A stretch of 64,000 bases of DNA. It comes from JBBRCE01 sp038205115 (lineage in GTDB: Bacteria > Planctomycetota > Planctomycetia > Pirellulales > JBBRCE01). The notes under the pieces are model-generated. The model was not told the origin of the DNA and did not search any database. It saw nothing but the letters and a program-made list of their open reading frames with translations. Where the stretch lies: contig JBBRCE010000018.1 of the NCBI GenBank assembly GCA_038205115.1, positions 1 through 64,000 of the forward strand, written 5' to 3'. Within the stretch, counting starts at the first letter, position 1. The number at the start of each line of letters is the position of its first letter. The translations under genes and the position numbers were made by a program. Shown here piece by piece: positions 51,588 to 60,108 of the stretch.

Positions 51588-52373
51588 TTATTTCAATCGC
51601 GTGAAACCGTGCTTGGCAAAGACTTCCGTCGCTTTGTCCGAAAGCAAAAACTGCTGAAACTTCACGGCGGCCGGATTCTCTTTTCCGCGCTTGGTGAGCA
51701 GCAGCGGGTAAACGATTTTGTCGTAGCTCTGCGGATCGAACGTATGCACGACGGCCACCTGGTCCGAAATTTTGGCATCCGTCGAATACACAATCCCCGC
51801 TTCGGCCTCGCCACGGGCGACAAAGTTGAGCGTCGCCCGGACATCTTGGCCGCGCACGATTTTCTTTTGGTCAACCAGATCGTCATAGACTTTTGCCGCC
51901 TTCAACGCCTGTTGCGCATAGATGCCGGCCGGAACGTTTTCGCCCGCTAGCGCCAGGTGTTTGACTTTGGCGTTGCGCAAGTCTTGCTGACTCGTCACCT
52001 TGCCCGGATTGTCCTTGGGCACAATCAGCACCAACCCATTGGTCAACAGCGGCTGCAGTTCCGCGGCCAGCCCCTCCGCTTTGACTTTGTCTGCCCACTG
52101 CTGGTTGGCCGAAAGAAACAGATCACCCGGCGCGCCGTTGATGATCTGATTGGCCAGCGCGTTGGATGGCCCCGCGCTGATGACAACTTTGCCGCCGCCA
52201 TCTTTTTCGAAAGCTGCAGCCAATTCTGTCATCGCGTCTTTGGTGCTGGCCGCCACCAAGATCAAGACTTTACTATCTGTGGGCTCGGCGGATCGCGCAT
52301 CGCCGGCAGGCAGTGCGAAGAGCATGAAAAACGGAACGATCAAGTGAAGGTTAGCGAACTTGCGATCACTCAT
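51588..52373 (-). CDS. modA: Molybdate-binding periplasmic protein
   Basis: 261 residues. A signal peptide (LHLIVPFFMLFALPAGDARSA) is followed by VLILVAASTKDAMTELAAAFEKDGGGKVVISAGPSNALANQI, the ModA oxyanion-binding start (usually ASLT/ASTK and GSSxxLxxQI). DLFLSANQQWADKV, GIYAQQALKAA and AGIVYSTDA follow. It captures molybdate or tungstate and hands it to ModBC. First gene of modABC, so a promoter lies in the 107 bases before it; the upstream PfkB gene is on the same strand. Confidence 0.94.
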   Translation of the reverse strand: MSDRKFANLHLIVPFFMLFALPAGDARSAEPTDSKVLILVAASTKDAMTELAAAFEKDGGGKVVISAGPSNALANQIINGAPGDLFLSANQQWADKVKAEGLAAELQPLLTNGLVLIVPKDNPGKVTSQQDLRNAKVKHLALAGENVPAGIYAQQALKAAKVYDDLVDQKKIVRGQDVRATLNFVARGEAEAGIVYSTDAKISDQVAVVHTFDPQSYDKIVYPLLLTKRGKENPAAVKFQQFLLSDKATEVFAKHGFTRLK

Positions 52374-52480
52374 TCAATATCCATTTCCAGATAAAAAACA
52401 GATTCGACGCCACGCGTAACCCAGAGCGGCGACTGCTGATCGCTGCGAACGATTTTCGCCGCCTAGCGCTTTCACTGCTC

Positions 52481-53383
52481 TTAAAAACTTAGCATCTGCC
52501 GGTAGTCCACCATCCGCTTGTCGAGATCGGCGCGTTCGATCTGCTTCATACGATCGAGGCTAAAATCTTCTACGTTAAAACTGGCCACCACGGTGCCGTA
52601 GGCCATGGCCTCTTTAAGCGTTTTCGGTTCGAAATTGCCCTGCGAAGCGAGAAAACCCATCATGCCGCCGGCAAAACTGTCGCCCGCGCCGGTTGGATCA
52701 ATCACATCTGGCGTGGGGAAGGCCGGCATCACGTACGTTTCGTGCTGGCTGAAAAACATCGCGCCGTGTTCGCCCTTTTTGATCACCACAAATTTCGGCC
52801 CCAGCTCGCGAACCTTGTGCCCCGCGCGAACCAGATTTTCTTCGCCCGTGAGCAGCTTGGCTTCGCTATCGTTCAGCACGAGTCCATCCAGACGCCGCAG
52901 CAATTGCAGCAGTTCGTCGCGCTGGATGTTGATCCATAGGTCCATGGTGTCGGCAACAACCAGCTTGGCGCCCGGCACCTGCTGCATGGTCTTCATTTGT
53001 GTAAGTGGCGAGCCGTTCGCCAAAAACACGAATTGCGCCTGGCGATAATCGGCGGACAGCACCGGATCGAATTTTTCGAATACGTTCAGGTGCACTTCCA
53101 ACGTCTCGCGATCGTTCATATTGGGCTGATACTTGCCGCGCCAGCGAAACGTCTTGGCGCCCGGCACAATCTGCAGGCCAGCGGTGTCGATCTGTCGCTT
53201 CTTCAGCAGTTCGGTATGTTCGGCGGGCCAATCTTCGCCCACCACGCCCACCAAGCTGACGGGCGTGAAGTAACTGGCCGCATACGAAAAAAACACGGCC
53301 GACCCGCCGAGCACGTTGTCGCGCTTGGCGCTGGGTGTTTCGACGCTATCCAAGGCAACCGAACCGACGACCAACAACGGCAT
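52481..53383 (-). CDS. PfkB/ribokinase-family sugar kinase
   Basis: 300 residues from the ATG at 53383 (MPLLVVGSVALDSVETPSAK), with GGAG upstream; the TTG at 53395 is not favoured. The PfkB signature DPTGAGDSFAGGMMGF at the C-terminal side carries the catalytic Asp. The N-terminal GGSAVFFSYAASYF is the other family signature. It phosphorylates a sugar or nucleoside in the cytoplasm. Conserved in planctomycetes with the TIM-barrel protein next to it, which is divergent here. Confidence 0.92.
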   Translation of the reverse strand: MPLLVVGSVALDSVETPSAKRDNVLGGSAVFFSYAASYFTPVSLVGVVGEDWPAEHTELLKKRQIDTAGLQIVPGAKTFRWRGKYQPNMNDRETLEVHLNVFEKFDPVLSADYRQAQFVFLANGSPLTQMKTMQQVPGAKLVVADTMDLWINIQRDELLQLLRRLDGLVLNDSEAKLLTGEENLVRAGHKVRELGPKFVVIKKGEHGAMFFSQHETYVMPAFPTPDVIDPTGAGDSFAGGMMGFLASQGNFEPKTLKEAMAYGTVVASFNVEDFSLDRMKQIERADLDKRMVDYRQMLSF

Positions 53384-53585
53384 GACCGACTCCAACCCAG
53401 GTGAGACGACGCTCGCCGGCAGCGAGCAGAATTTTTGCTGATTCTAGGCGATTTGGCCGCGGTTGCAAGCTGATTGCCCAGGCCACGCTCCGTACAGCCT
53501 CGCGGCGGCAACCCCTTGCAACCCGCGCGGCAGCTACCCACAATAGCACTTCAATCAACGCGGCCCAATTTTTCCGAGTTCGTTC

Positions 53586-54599
53586 ATGCCTGACAATCCT
53601 ACGGTCATCATTTCCGGTTTTGGCGACGAATCGGCCAATCAGAAAACGGCCGTTCAGCAATTTGCGGCAATGTCCGCCATTGGCCTGCAGTATTACAGTC
53701 TGCGTTTTGTGGATGTGGGCCGCGGCATCAAGAACGTCATGCAGCTCAACACGGCCGAAATCCAGAAGCTCCGGCACCTGGAAAACGAGTACGGCATGAA
53801 CGTGGCCTCGATCGGTTCGCCTATCGGTAAGGTCAAGCTGATCGATGACGACGACGGCACGTCGAACCGCTTTGTGCCGTTCAAAAAATACTTAGAAAAA
53901 GAAGTGCATCGGGCCTGCGAGTTGGCGCACGCCTTCGAAACCAAACTGATTCGCGGCTTTTCGTTTTATCATCCCAAAGGCAGCGACCCCTGGGAGCATC
54001 TCACGCAAACCGTCGATCAACTGGGCCAAATTGCCGAGATGTGCCTGCGCTCCGATCTCACCTTTGGCCTGGAAGTCGAAGCCAACCTGGTGGGCCAAAA
54101 CGGATTTATCCTGGCCGAAATTCAAAAGCAGTTGAACCATCCGGCCGTGATGCTCATATTCGACGGCGGTAACCTCGTCTCGCAGGGCTTCACGCCCAAA
54201 GAAGTCTTTGAAAACTACGAGGCCATGCGCCCCACGCTGGGCTGGATGCACATCAAAGATTATCGCAATCCCAAAGGCTCCAAACGCAAAGCCCACGTGG
54301 ACGAAGACGCGCTCAAAAACTTTGTGCCAGCGGACCTGGGCGATAGCGATCACCGCGCCATTCTGCGCGACTTCCGGCAGTACATTCCGGCGCTGGTCAA
54401 AAAACTCAAGCGTCGCGGAATCCCCGGCGTGTTTCTGGATCTCGAACCGCACGTTAAAGGCGGTGGGCAATATGGCGGTTTCAGCGGACCCGACGGCATG
54501 GGCGTGGCACTGCGCTCGCTCTGCCGCGTGCTGGACTTTGCCGAAATCAATTACGGCTTGCGTGATTATGACGACATTGTGGCCGCGCGCGGCAAGTAA
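53586..54599 (+). CDS. Sugar phosphate isomerase/epimerase-like TIM-barrel protein
   Basis: 337 residues. The fold is that of xylose-isomerase-like TIM barrels: FAAMSAIGLQYYSLRFVDVG, MNVASIGSPIGKVKL, ELAHAFETKLIRGFSFYHP, LTFGLEVEANLVGQ (metal Glu), VMLIFDGGNLV (metal Asp) and GWMHIKDYR (metal His). A last Glu is in VFLDLEPHVKGGG. So the metal site appears intact. Substrate unknown. The start lies 200 bases from the divergent PfkB kinase, which suggests a shared sugar pathway. Confidence 0.88.
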   Translation: MPDNPTVIISGFGDESANQKTAVQQFAAMSAIGLQYYSLRFVDVGRGIKNVMQLNTAEIQKLRHLENEYGMNVASIGSPIGKVKLIDDDDGTSNRFVPFKKYLEKEVHRACELAHAFETKLIRGFSFYHPKGSDPWEHLTQTVDQLGQIAEMCLRSDLTFGLEVEANLVGQNGFILAEIQKQLNHPAVMLIFDGGNLVSQGFTPKEVFENYEAMRPTLGWMHIKDYRNPKGSKRKAHVDEDALKNFVPADLGDSDHRAILRDFRQYIPALVKKLKRRGIPGVFLDLEPHVKGGGQYGGFSGPDGMGVALRSLCRVLDFAEINYGLRDYDDIVAARGK

Positions 54600-54710
54600 T
54601 TGCGTGGGTACAAATCAACGCTTGTGCGCCGCTCGCCGACCACCGGTCGACGCTCGGCCACTCGCGGCGGAGTGTCTCGGACGACATCAATCATTCCTTC
54701 GGAACCGAAC

Positions 54711-55511
54711 ATGAAAATCTCTCAACCCCGCGTTTTGATCGCAGTTCTCAGTTGCCTGTTGGGGGCGAATTCCATGGCGCACGGCAAAGTCGTTGGTAAG
54801 ACAATCGATTACACCGACGGCGACGTCAAACTCCAAGGTTACCTGGCGTACGACGACGCCAGCCAAGACAAGCGCCCCGGCGTGCTGCTGGTTCACGAAT
54901 GGTGGGGCCGCAACGATTTTGTCGACGCCAAAGCGCGCGAACTCGCCGCCCTGGGCTACGTGGCGTTTGCGCTAGATATGTACGGCACCGGCGTGCAGGC
55001 CAAAGACGCCAAGGAAGCGGCCGAATGGGCCGGCAAGTTCAAAGGCAAGCCGCTGATTCGCACCCGCGCGCAGGCCGGCTTGGATGTGCTGGCCCGGCAG
55101 CCGCAGGCCGATGCCAACCGCATCGCCGCCATCGGCTTTTGCTTCGGCGGCACCACCTGTCTCGAACTGGCGTATAGCGGTGCCAATCTCAAGGGCGTGG
55201 CCAGCTTTCACGGTGGACTGGTTCCGCCGGCGGCAGCGGACGAAAAACGGATCAAAGCCAAGATCTTGATTTTGCACGGCGCCGACGACACCTTTGTTCC
55301 GCCCGAAGCGGTGGCCGCCTGCGAGCAGGGACTCACCAAAGCCGGCGCGGACTGGCAGTTCATCGCTTACAGTGGCGCGGTGCACAGCTTTACCAATCCG
55401 GAAGCGTCAAAACGCAATCTGCCCGGCACGGCCTACAACGAGCCTGCCGCCCGCCGCAGTTGGCGTGCGATGGAAGACTTCTTCAAAGAAATCTTCACGG
55501 CCAAGCGCTAA
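54711..55511 (+). CDS. Exported dienelactone hydrolase family protein
   Basis: 266 residues from the ATG at 54711. A signal peptide (RVLIAVLSCLLGANSMAHG) precedes the DLH fold: RPGVLLVHEWWGRNDFV, YVAFALDMYG, the nucleophile Cys in AIGFCFGGTT, Asp in LILHGADDTFV and His in GAVHSFTNP. The Cys-Asp-His triad is complete. Family members hydrolyse dienelactone or other esters; the natural substrate here is unknown. The gene follows the TIM-barrel gene on the same strand after a 111-base gap. Confidence 0.92.
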   Translation: MKISQPRVLIAVLSCLLGANSMAHGKVVGKTIDYTDGDVKLQGYLAYDDASQDKRPGVLLVHEWWGRNDFVDAKARELAALGYVAFALDMYGTGVQAKDAKEAAEWAGKFKGKPLIRTRAQAGLDVLARQPQADANRIAAIGFCFGGTTCLELAYSGANLKGVASFHGGLVPPAAADEKRIKAKILILHGADDTFVPPEAVAACEQGLTKAGADWQFIAYSGAVHSFTNPEASKRNLPGTAYNEPAARRSWRAMEDFFKEIFTAKR

Positions 55512-55612
55512 CGCCAGCGGCCGTGGCAACGCGCTGCTGCCCTAGGAATGCCGCGTCACGCTGGAAATCCGTACGACAATCAGCGACGAGCGCACTGCCC
55601 GCAATCTTCAAG

Positions 55613-55699
55613 CGGATGGGGAGGGATTCGAACCCACGGTGCAGTTACCCACACGGCAGTTTTCAAGACTGCAGCCTTAAACCACTCGGCCACCCATCC
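55613..55699 (-). tRNA. tRNA-Ser (anticodon UGA)
   Basis: On the minus strand the acceptor GGATGGG pairs with CCCATCC, a D-arm (GCCGAGTGGTTTAAGGC) follows, then the anticodon stem GCAGT/ACTGC around CTTGAAA with anticodon TGA, a long variable arm (GTGT/GCAC stem) and a T-loop TTCGAAT. The 3' CCA is not encoded. The T-stem GTGGG/CCCTC has one U-U mismatch. The serine class follows from the long variable arm plus the anticodon. Confidence 0.95.
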
Positions 55700-55870
55700 A
55701 ACACCGACGTTTCCCGTGTCTCCCGCATTCCGGAGCAGGCCGAAAAAGGCTGCATACCCTTCCCCATACCCTGCGCGCCACCCAGAGACACCGCCCGCAG
55801 ACACCCAAACGACGGCCAGAGACCATCATAACCCAGACGCCAGAAGATGGGGAGAGGTTCACTTTTGCAC
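55700..55870. other. Spacer between tRNA-Ser and the integrative element genes
   Basis: About 170 bases with no known coding content. It contains CATACCCT twice (55753-55760 and 55765-55772); CCATACCCT recurs at 57861-57869 near the other end of the element. This is short and may be chance. Confidence 0.35.
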
Positions 55871-56335
55871 CTAATCCGGCGACATGCCAGCCCGAATCGC
55901 TTCCGCACGTTCTATCTGCTTCCACTTCCGGTAGTTCTTCTCGTCCTTCGCTTGCAGGTAGCCAGCGACCGCCAATTGTGCCGCCACGTAAGCATCTATC
56001 GCCGAGCCGTTCCGCTTCGCGATTTCATAACGCTGTGCGAAATCGACCGCAGTTTCGTCGTAGGCTTTTTGAAGAATCGGACCAGAGGCATGGCCACCGA
56101 AAATCCAGATGCTGCTGACAACCGCAACCACGAACGCAGACAGATAGCCGGTGAGTTGGTACTTGGCCTTTTCCAGATGCCGAGCGGCTTGGGCTTTCCG
56201 CTTTTTCGCTTTGGCTCGCGACTGGAGCAGCGGCGAGACTTGGTGTTGCAGCGGCTGCCCACAGCCAGAACAGGCCACGTCCGTCGTCCAGTTGCTTTGC
56301 CCGCACGACGGGCAGATTTCGTATTCGACGCTCAT
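55871..56335 (-). CDS. Zinc-ribbon membrane protein, hypothetical
   Basis: 154 residues from the ATG at 56335, with GGAG upstream. The N-terminus holds a zinc ribbon (CPSCGQSNWTTDVACSGCG), a basic helix follows (SRAKAKKRKAQAARHLEKAKYQL), then one membrane helix (GYLSAFVVAVVSSIWIFGG). The C-terminal half is helical and charged (YDETAVDFAQRYEIAKRNG). It is part of the small integrase-carrying element and has no recognised function. The next gene upstream is the integrase. Confidence 0.75.
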   Translation of the reverse strand: MSVEYEICPSCGQSNWTTDVACSGCGQPLQHQVSPLLQSRAKAKKRKAQAARHLEKAKYQLTGYLSAFVVAVVSSIWIFGGHASGPILQKAYDETAVDFAQRYEIAKRNGSAIDAYVAAQLAVAGYLQAKDEKNYRKWKQIERAEAIRAGMSPD

Positions 56336-56409
56336 AATGAAGCTCCAAAGTAGGGGTTTGGTCCGTTGTATCACCAACGCGATGGCGGCGAAAGATTCCG
56401 CCGAAGAAT

Positions 56410-57588
56410 CTAATAAGTTGGAAGGCTCTCAATCGCAGCACGCCTTTGCTGGTCATCGCCGTGGAAGTATCGCCGCAGCAACAGCGGCGTCGAAAGCCGG
56501 CAGATTTCCAAGATCAACTGCGAGTTCGAGACGTTGTTGACCACGTTCGTGATGAACGTATGCCGCAAGCTGTGGAAGCCAAGCCGACCTTCCCGCGTAT
56601 CACGGTCGATGCCAGCCATGTCGCTCAGCAGCATCGACGCAGCATGGTTCGCCCAAGCACCGGGCCACACCACCTCGTCTTTCGGTTTGCCATCCAGATA
56701 GGGGCGAAGCCGTTCGGCCAGAGCCAACTGGATAAGCTGCCGGTCGTGGCGGCGACGTTTGCTGACCGTGGCGGCAAGCTGGATGTACGGCTGCGTGCCG
56801 GAAAGATGAAAGCTGCTCGGCGTCAAGCTGGCCAACTCGCTCGCCCTAAAGCCGGTGCCGCTGGCCACCAAGTACAGGTGGATGCGGTCGATGGCGTGCA
56901 TGTAAATCCGCTGTTGCTTCTGCGTCTTGGCGACGACCGGATTTACAACGTCATCTTTCGCATTGCCGAGCAGCAGGGCGAACTCAGTCGGGCTAAAGGC
57001 TCGGCGTCGAAACGTCTGCGTTATATCCCCCTGGTACATCGTGCCGCTGGTTCGAGCCATCGGGTCATTCTCCACGCGATCAGCACGCCACAACCACCGC
57101 GTGTACGCCTTCATCACTTTCAAATAGTGCTGGCTGGTCTGTTGGCTCCAACCGGCTTTGCGTTTCTTGGCGATCCAGTTTTTGAGCGTCGTGGCGTCAA
57201 CGTCGTTGACGAAATGGATGTTACATCCGGCGATCATTCGGACGATGCGACCTTTCGAGCAGGCCACGTGGGCGGCACAACGGCCATCGGCCAGCAGCGA
57301 TTCGGTGTAATTCTCGATTTGGTCGGCTAGTGGCACGACCGCCCACTTGGCGTACTGGTCATCTTTCGATTTGGGCTGTGTGGCTTGGATGGCCTTTTCG
57401 ACGAAGGCGACGGCACGCTTGCGGGCCAAGCCTGCGTCGGCAGTCTGCAAACTGACAACCCGCACTTTGGTTGGCGGGTCAACTTCGTACCGCCAGCGTT
57501 GGACGTAGTTTTTAGATTCAACGCCGCGTGAGCGTTGTTTGCGTGGTGATCCGATGAGCCGATAGTCGGGGATTGCCGGGAGAATCAT
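56410..57588 (-). CDS. Tyrosine recombinase (phage-type integrase)
   Basis: 392 residues. The N-terminal SAM-like DNA-binding domain spans about residues 90-190 (IENYTESLLADGRCAAHV, WSQQTSQHYLKVMKAYTRWLW). The catalytic domain has the first Arg in GTGFRASELASL, HSLRHTFI with His and Arg, and the nucleophile Tyr in LLRRYFHGDD. So it looks complete. It lies downstream of a small HTH gene and near tRNA-Ser. Such integrases mobilise small elements in planctomycetes. Confidence 0.93.
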   Translation of the reverse strand: MILPAIPDYRLIGSPRKQRSRGVESKNYVQRWRYEVDPPTKVRVVSLQTADAGLARKRAVAFVEKAIQATQPKSKDDQYAKWAVVPLADQIENYTESLLADGRCAAHVACSKGRIVRMIAGCNIHFVNDVDATTLKNWIAKKRKAGWSQQTSQHYLKVMKAYTRWLWRADRVENDPMARTSGTMYQGDITQTFRRRAFSPTEFALLLGNAKDDVVNPVVAKTQKQQRIYMHAIDRIHLYLVASGTGFRASELASLTPSSFHLSGTQPYIQLAATVSKRRRHDRQLIQLALAERLRPYLDGKPKDEVVWPGAWANHAASMLLSDMAGIDRDTREGRLGFHSLRHTFITNVVNNVSNSQLILEICRLSTPLLLRRYFHGDDQQRRAAIESLPTY

Positions 57589-57648
57589 GTTGCTTGCCTT
57601 TTTCCTTTATTGGAGATCGCGGCTCGGCACGCTCCAATTTTTCGGCGG

Positions 57649-57864
57649 TCAATCTTGGGCAGCAGCCCATGCGGCGACGGCGGACAGCAGCCAACGCTTT
57701 TTGCCGGTGATGCGGCGGGCTACCGGGAAGGTTCGACCCGGTGACTGGTCCGAATCGAGCCGGTCAACAGTCCGTGTTGAAACGGCCAAGAAGGTGGCGA
57801 CGGCCGATTTGGAGAGATAGCGGTCAGGCAGGTGGTCGGTGGTGCTGGCAGCGTCGTTTTCCAT
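57649..57864 (-). CDS. Small helix-turn-helix protein, excisionase/AlpA-like
   Basis: 71 residues. The core RYLSKSAVATFLAVSTRTVDRLDSDQSPG and RITGKKRWLLSAVAAWAA is the MerR/excisionase-type winged HTH used by excisionases. It starts 60 bases upstream of the integrase gene and probably sets the direction of recombination or represses the element. Confidence 0.85.
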   Translation of the reverse strand: MENDAASTTDHLPDRYLSKSAVATFLAVSTRTVDRLDSDQSPGRTFPVARRITGKKRWLLSAVAAWAAAQD

Positions 57865-57943
57865 ACCCTACTTAATACGCGCGCGGCGACGGCACCCCCT
57901 GGCTACTTGTCAAGAATCTCGAAATTCAACGGTTTTTCCATCT

Positions 57944-58723
57944 TCAACTTTCCTTCTTCGGTTCGATGATCTCTTGCAACGACATGGACAATTGATAACC
58001 GCTCATATCCGGCAACCGGATTTCGGCCAGGATCACATCGTACGAAACCGGCGACGCGTTGCGCACTAAAAATATCGCTTCGCCGGCATTGCTGGCCGTT
58101 TCGACGAAGCAACCGTACGGTTCCAACAGTTTGTGAGCGCTGATCCGCACGCTCTCGTCATGGTCAACCACCAGCACTCGCCGACCACGCAACAGCGGAT
58201 GGTTGTTGGCGGGCGTCAAGTAAGGCACAGCGTTGCGGGTTTGGCCGGGCGCGATCGTCGCCCAGGCGGCATCGGGACGCAATAAACGCGTGATGAACAT
58301 GATTTGGCCCGTGTGGTAGGCCGCGTGCGTCAGGCCGCGGAGCACGGCCTGCGAAACCGTATGCGCCTCGCCACGGATGTTGACGAGTTGATTGAGATCC
58401 GAGCCGGCCAGGGTGTCGAGGGTCTCAAACACCGCCTGCCAACCCGCCATCCAAGCGGAGAGCAGATTTTCGCGACTGTCTTGCGGCTCGATGCGAAATT
58501 CTGAGTCGCGGTCTCGCTCGGGCTTATCGCCGTCGGCCGTGAGGAAATCGGTCCAGCGCGAGTACAAGTTGCCGCTCAGGTGCTTGACGATCAGCGCCAC
58601 GGAATTGACATCGCCCGACGGACGACGGAAAAAATCGTCATCGCCCAGTTGTGCAATGGCTTGATCCGCCAGTTTCTTGTGACGTTGAAATTCACGCTTG
58701 GCGTTATCGATCAGATCAGACAT
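57944..58723 (-). CDS. DinB-like (DUF1572) protein fused to a truncated response-receiver domain
   Basis: 259 residues from the ATG at 58723. Residues 1-160 are a DinB/DUF1572 four-helix domain (SDLIDNAKREFQRHKKLADQA, LIVKHLSGNLYSRW, RGLTHAAYHTGQIMFITRLL) with likely metal His48, His132 and His136. Residues 181-250 look like a receiver domain (RRVLVVDHDESVR, VILAEIRLPDMSGYQL). The phosphoacceptor position is E234 instead of Asp. The protein stops after the third helix; a +1 frame just downstream reads MEKPLNFEILDK, like a receiver end. Inference: a damaged fusion, possibly by the neighbouring element. Confidence 0.8.
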   Translation of the reverse strand: MSDLIDNAKREFQRHKKLADQAIAQLGDDDFFRRPSGDVNSVALIVKHLSGNLYSRWTDFLTADGDKPERDRDSEFRIEPQDSRENLLSAWMAGWQAVFETLDTLAGSDLNQLVNIRGEAHTVSQAVLRGLTHAAYHTGQIMFITRLLRPDAAWATIAPGQTRNAVPYLTPANNHPLLRGRRVLVVDHDESVRISAHKLLEPYGCFVETASNAGEAIFLVRNASPVSYDVILAEIRLPDMSGYQLSMSLQEIIEPKKES

Positions 58724-59062
58724 CGCCGTAAGTTCCCGGATTGGATGCGCTGGATAAACTCGCATTGGTTGCCGAAGAAAGTTCGCTGCGTGCCGCCGCA
58801 TTCTGCGAGTTTCTTGAGTCGTGCCACGTTGTTCATCATAGCCCAGCCTCCCGGTGTTCGGGAGCAGTCGGATGCTGCCGCTCGATCAAGCTTCCCTCCC
58901 TACAACGTCCCGATTGACACGTTATCCCCAACGCTCGCCAACAATTTTGGGCATCGGTTTGCCGGCGTTTGTGGGCAATTGCTCGACGAGTTGCCCTGGC
59001 GACGGAATTGACTTCGCAGGCGGAGCAAGCGCAAGGATTTTGACCGCTAGCAACCTGCTAGA
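58724..59062. other. Intergenic region without recognised gene
   Basis: About 340 bases between two divergent genes. Short frames only. It should hold both promoters. No RNA gene was recognised. Confidence 0.4.
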
Positions 59063-59977
59063 ATGAGCGAAGTTGGCCCTGAGGTTGACGCGGGTCGGCC
59101 GGCGGTTTGCATGAGCTTACGTTTCGAAATGGCACCGGGGAGTGGCGACGCAATGGTGATGCTCGAAGGGCAGGAGCCCGTAGTTCAATGGTTGGATCAA
59201 ACCTCGCAACAATATCTGGGCCAATGGAATCGGTTGGTCAGTACCACCAACTGGGAGAAAGGCCGAATCATCACGCTCTGGCGCAGCGAACTGATGTCGG
59301 CCAACGCCGAACCGAACGGCTTTTCTGACGACGCTTGGAGTCGCCGCGTTGGCAATGTCACTGGTCAGCACGTGGGCCGTTTGCGCCGCGTGTACGAGCG
59401 ATTTGCTGCCAGCCACGACAGCTACCAAGGCCTGTATTGGAGCCATTTTCAGGCTGCGCTGGATTGGCACGATGCGGAAATGTGGCTCGAAGGCGCGGTG
59501 CAAAACGATTGGTCGGTCAGCACCATGCGCACGCAGCGCTTCGAAACGTTGAACCCGGTGGACGAAGCGCCGCCGCGCGAAGATGACCTGGTTGTGGCCG
59601 AAGTGGACGAAGATTCCGGCGAAGCTGACGCAGCGTCGGCGTTGCGCCAAGGCGACGTCGAACAGATTCAGCCGTTTGGTAAATCGCAAGACCGAGGCGC
59701 TTTTGATGGCCGCAGTCCCGAATCCGATGCCGCAGCCGACTCCGCCAAGGCCGCGCCGTGGGAAGCTGCCCAGCGCGCGGAACAGCCAGGCGCGGAAGCG
59801 GTTCGCCCGTTTGCGCGGCTGGCCGAGTTGCCCAGCGATTTGGCCGACGCCTTCGAAAGTTACAAGTTGGCGCTGCTGCGCCACAAGCTCGACGGCTGGC
59901 AGCAAATCTCTCGCAGCGACGCCATTGCCTCGCTCGATGCGTTGAAAGAGTTGGCGCTTGCGCCCAGCGAGGCATGA
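59063..59977 (+). CDS. Conserved hypothetical protein with a helical N-terminal domain
   Basis: 304 residues; a second possible start is the ATG at 59111. The N-terminal 130 residues are highly structured and tryptophan-rich: WLDQTSQQYLGQWNRLVSTTNWEKGRIITLWRSELM, GQHVGRLRRVYERFAASHDSYQGLYWSHFQAALDWHDAEMWLEGAV and DWSVSTMRTQRFE. This reads like a DNA- or partner-binding helical bundle conserved in planctomycetes. The rest is acidic and low-complexity (EDDLVVAEVDEDSGEADAAS) and ends in a helix (LAELPSDLADAFESYKLALLRHKLDGW). The function is not recognised. Confidence 0.75.
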   Translation: MSEVGPEVDAGRPAVCMSLRFEMAPGSGDAMVMLEGQEPVVQWLDQTSQQYLGQWNRLVSTTNWEKGRIITLWRSELMSANAEPNGFSDDAWSRRVGNVTGQHVGRLRRVYERFAASHDSYQGLYWSHFQAALDWHDAEMWLEGAVQNDWSVSTMRTQRFETLNPVDEAPPREDDLVVAEVDEDSGEADAASALRQGDVEQIQPFGKSQDRGAFDGRSPESDAAADSAKAAPWEAAQRAEQPGAEAVRPFARLAELPSDLADAFESYKLALLRHKLDGWQQISRSDAIASLDALKELALAPSEA

Positions 59978-60108
59978 TCCCAGCGGCAAGCGGCGCACTA
60001 CCGCGCTGCTTGCCGGCGGGGCAAAAATGCACCACAATCGCAGCACGCGTCGCAATTCGGGCGACGCAATTCAGGCGACATCTTTGCGGCCACCGGGAGT
60101 TTTACACC

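Larger units (their letters stand above)
55871..57869 (-). mobile_element. Small integrative element (Xis-like, integrase, zinc-ribbon cargo)
   Basis: Three minus-strand genes form a unit of about 2 kb: excisionase-like, tyrosine recombinase and a zinc-ribbon protein. A tRNA-Ser lies 170 bases to the left, and the truncated DinB-receiver gene lies 75 bases to the right. No clear direct repeat of the tRNA end was found, so borders are approximate. Cargo is minimal; no transfer genes are seen. Confidence 0.6.

Noticed and set aside
52374..52480. Possible molybdenum-cofactor riboswitch upstream of modA
   Set aside because: The 107 bases show no conserved Moco-RNA stems or consensus.
55752..57869. 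CCATACCCT at both ends of the element as att core
   Set aside because: Nine bases are too short, one copy overlaps the start codon of the HTH gene, and the string occurs with a near copy next to itself; kept only as a hint.
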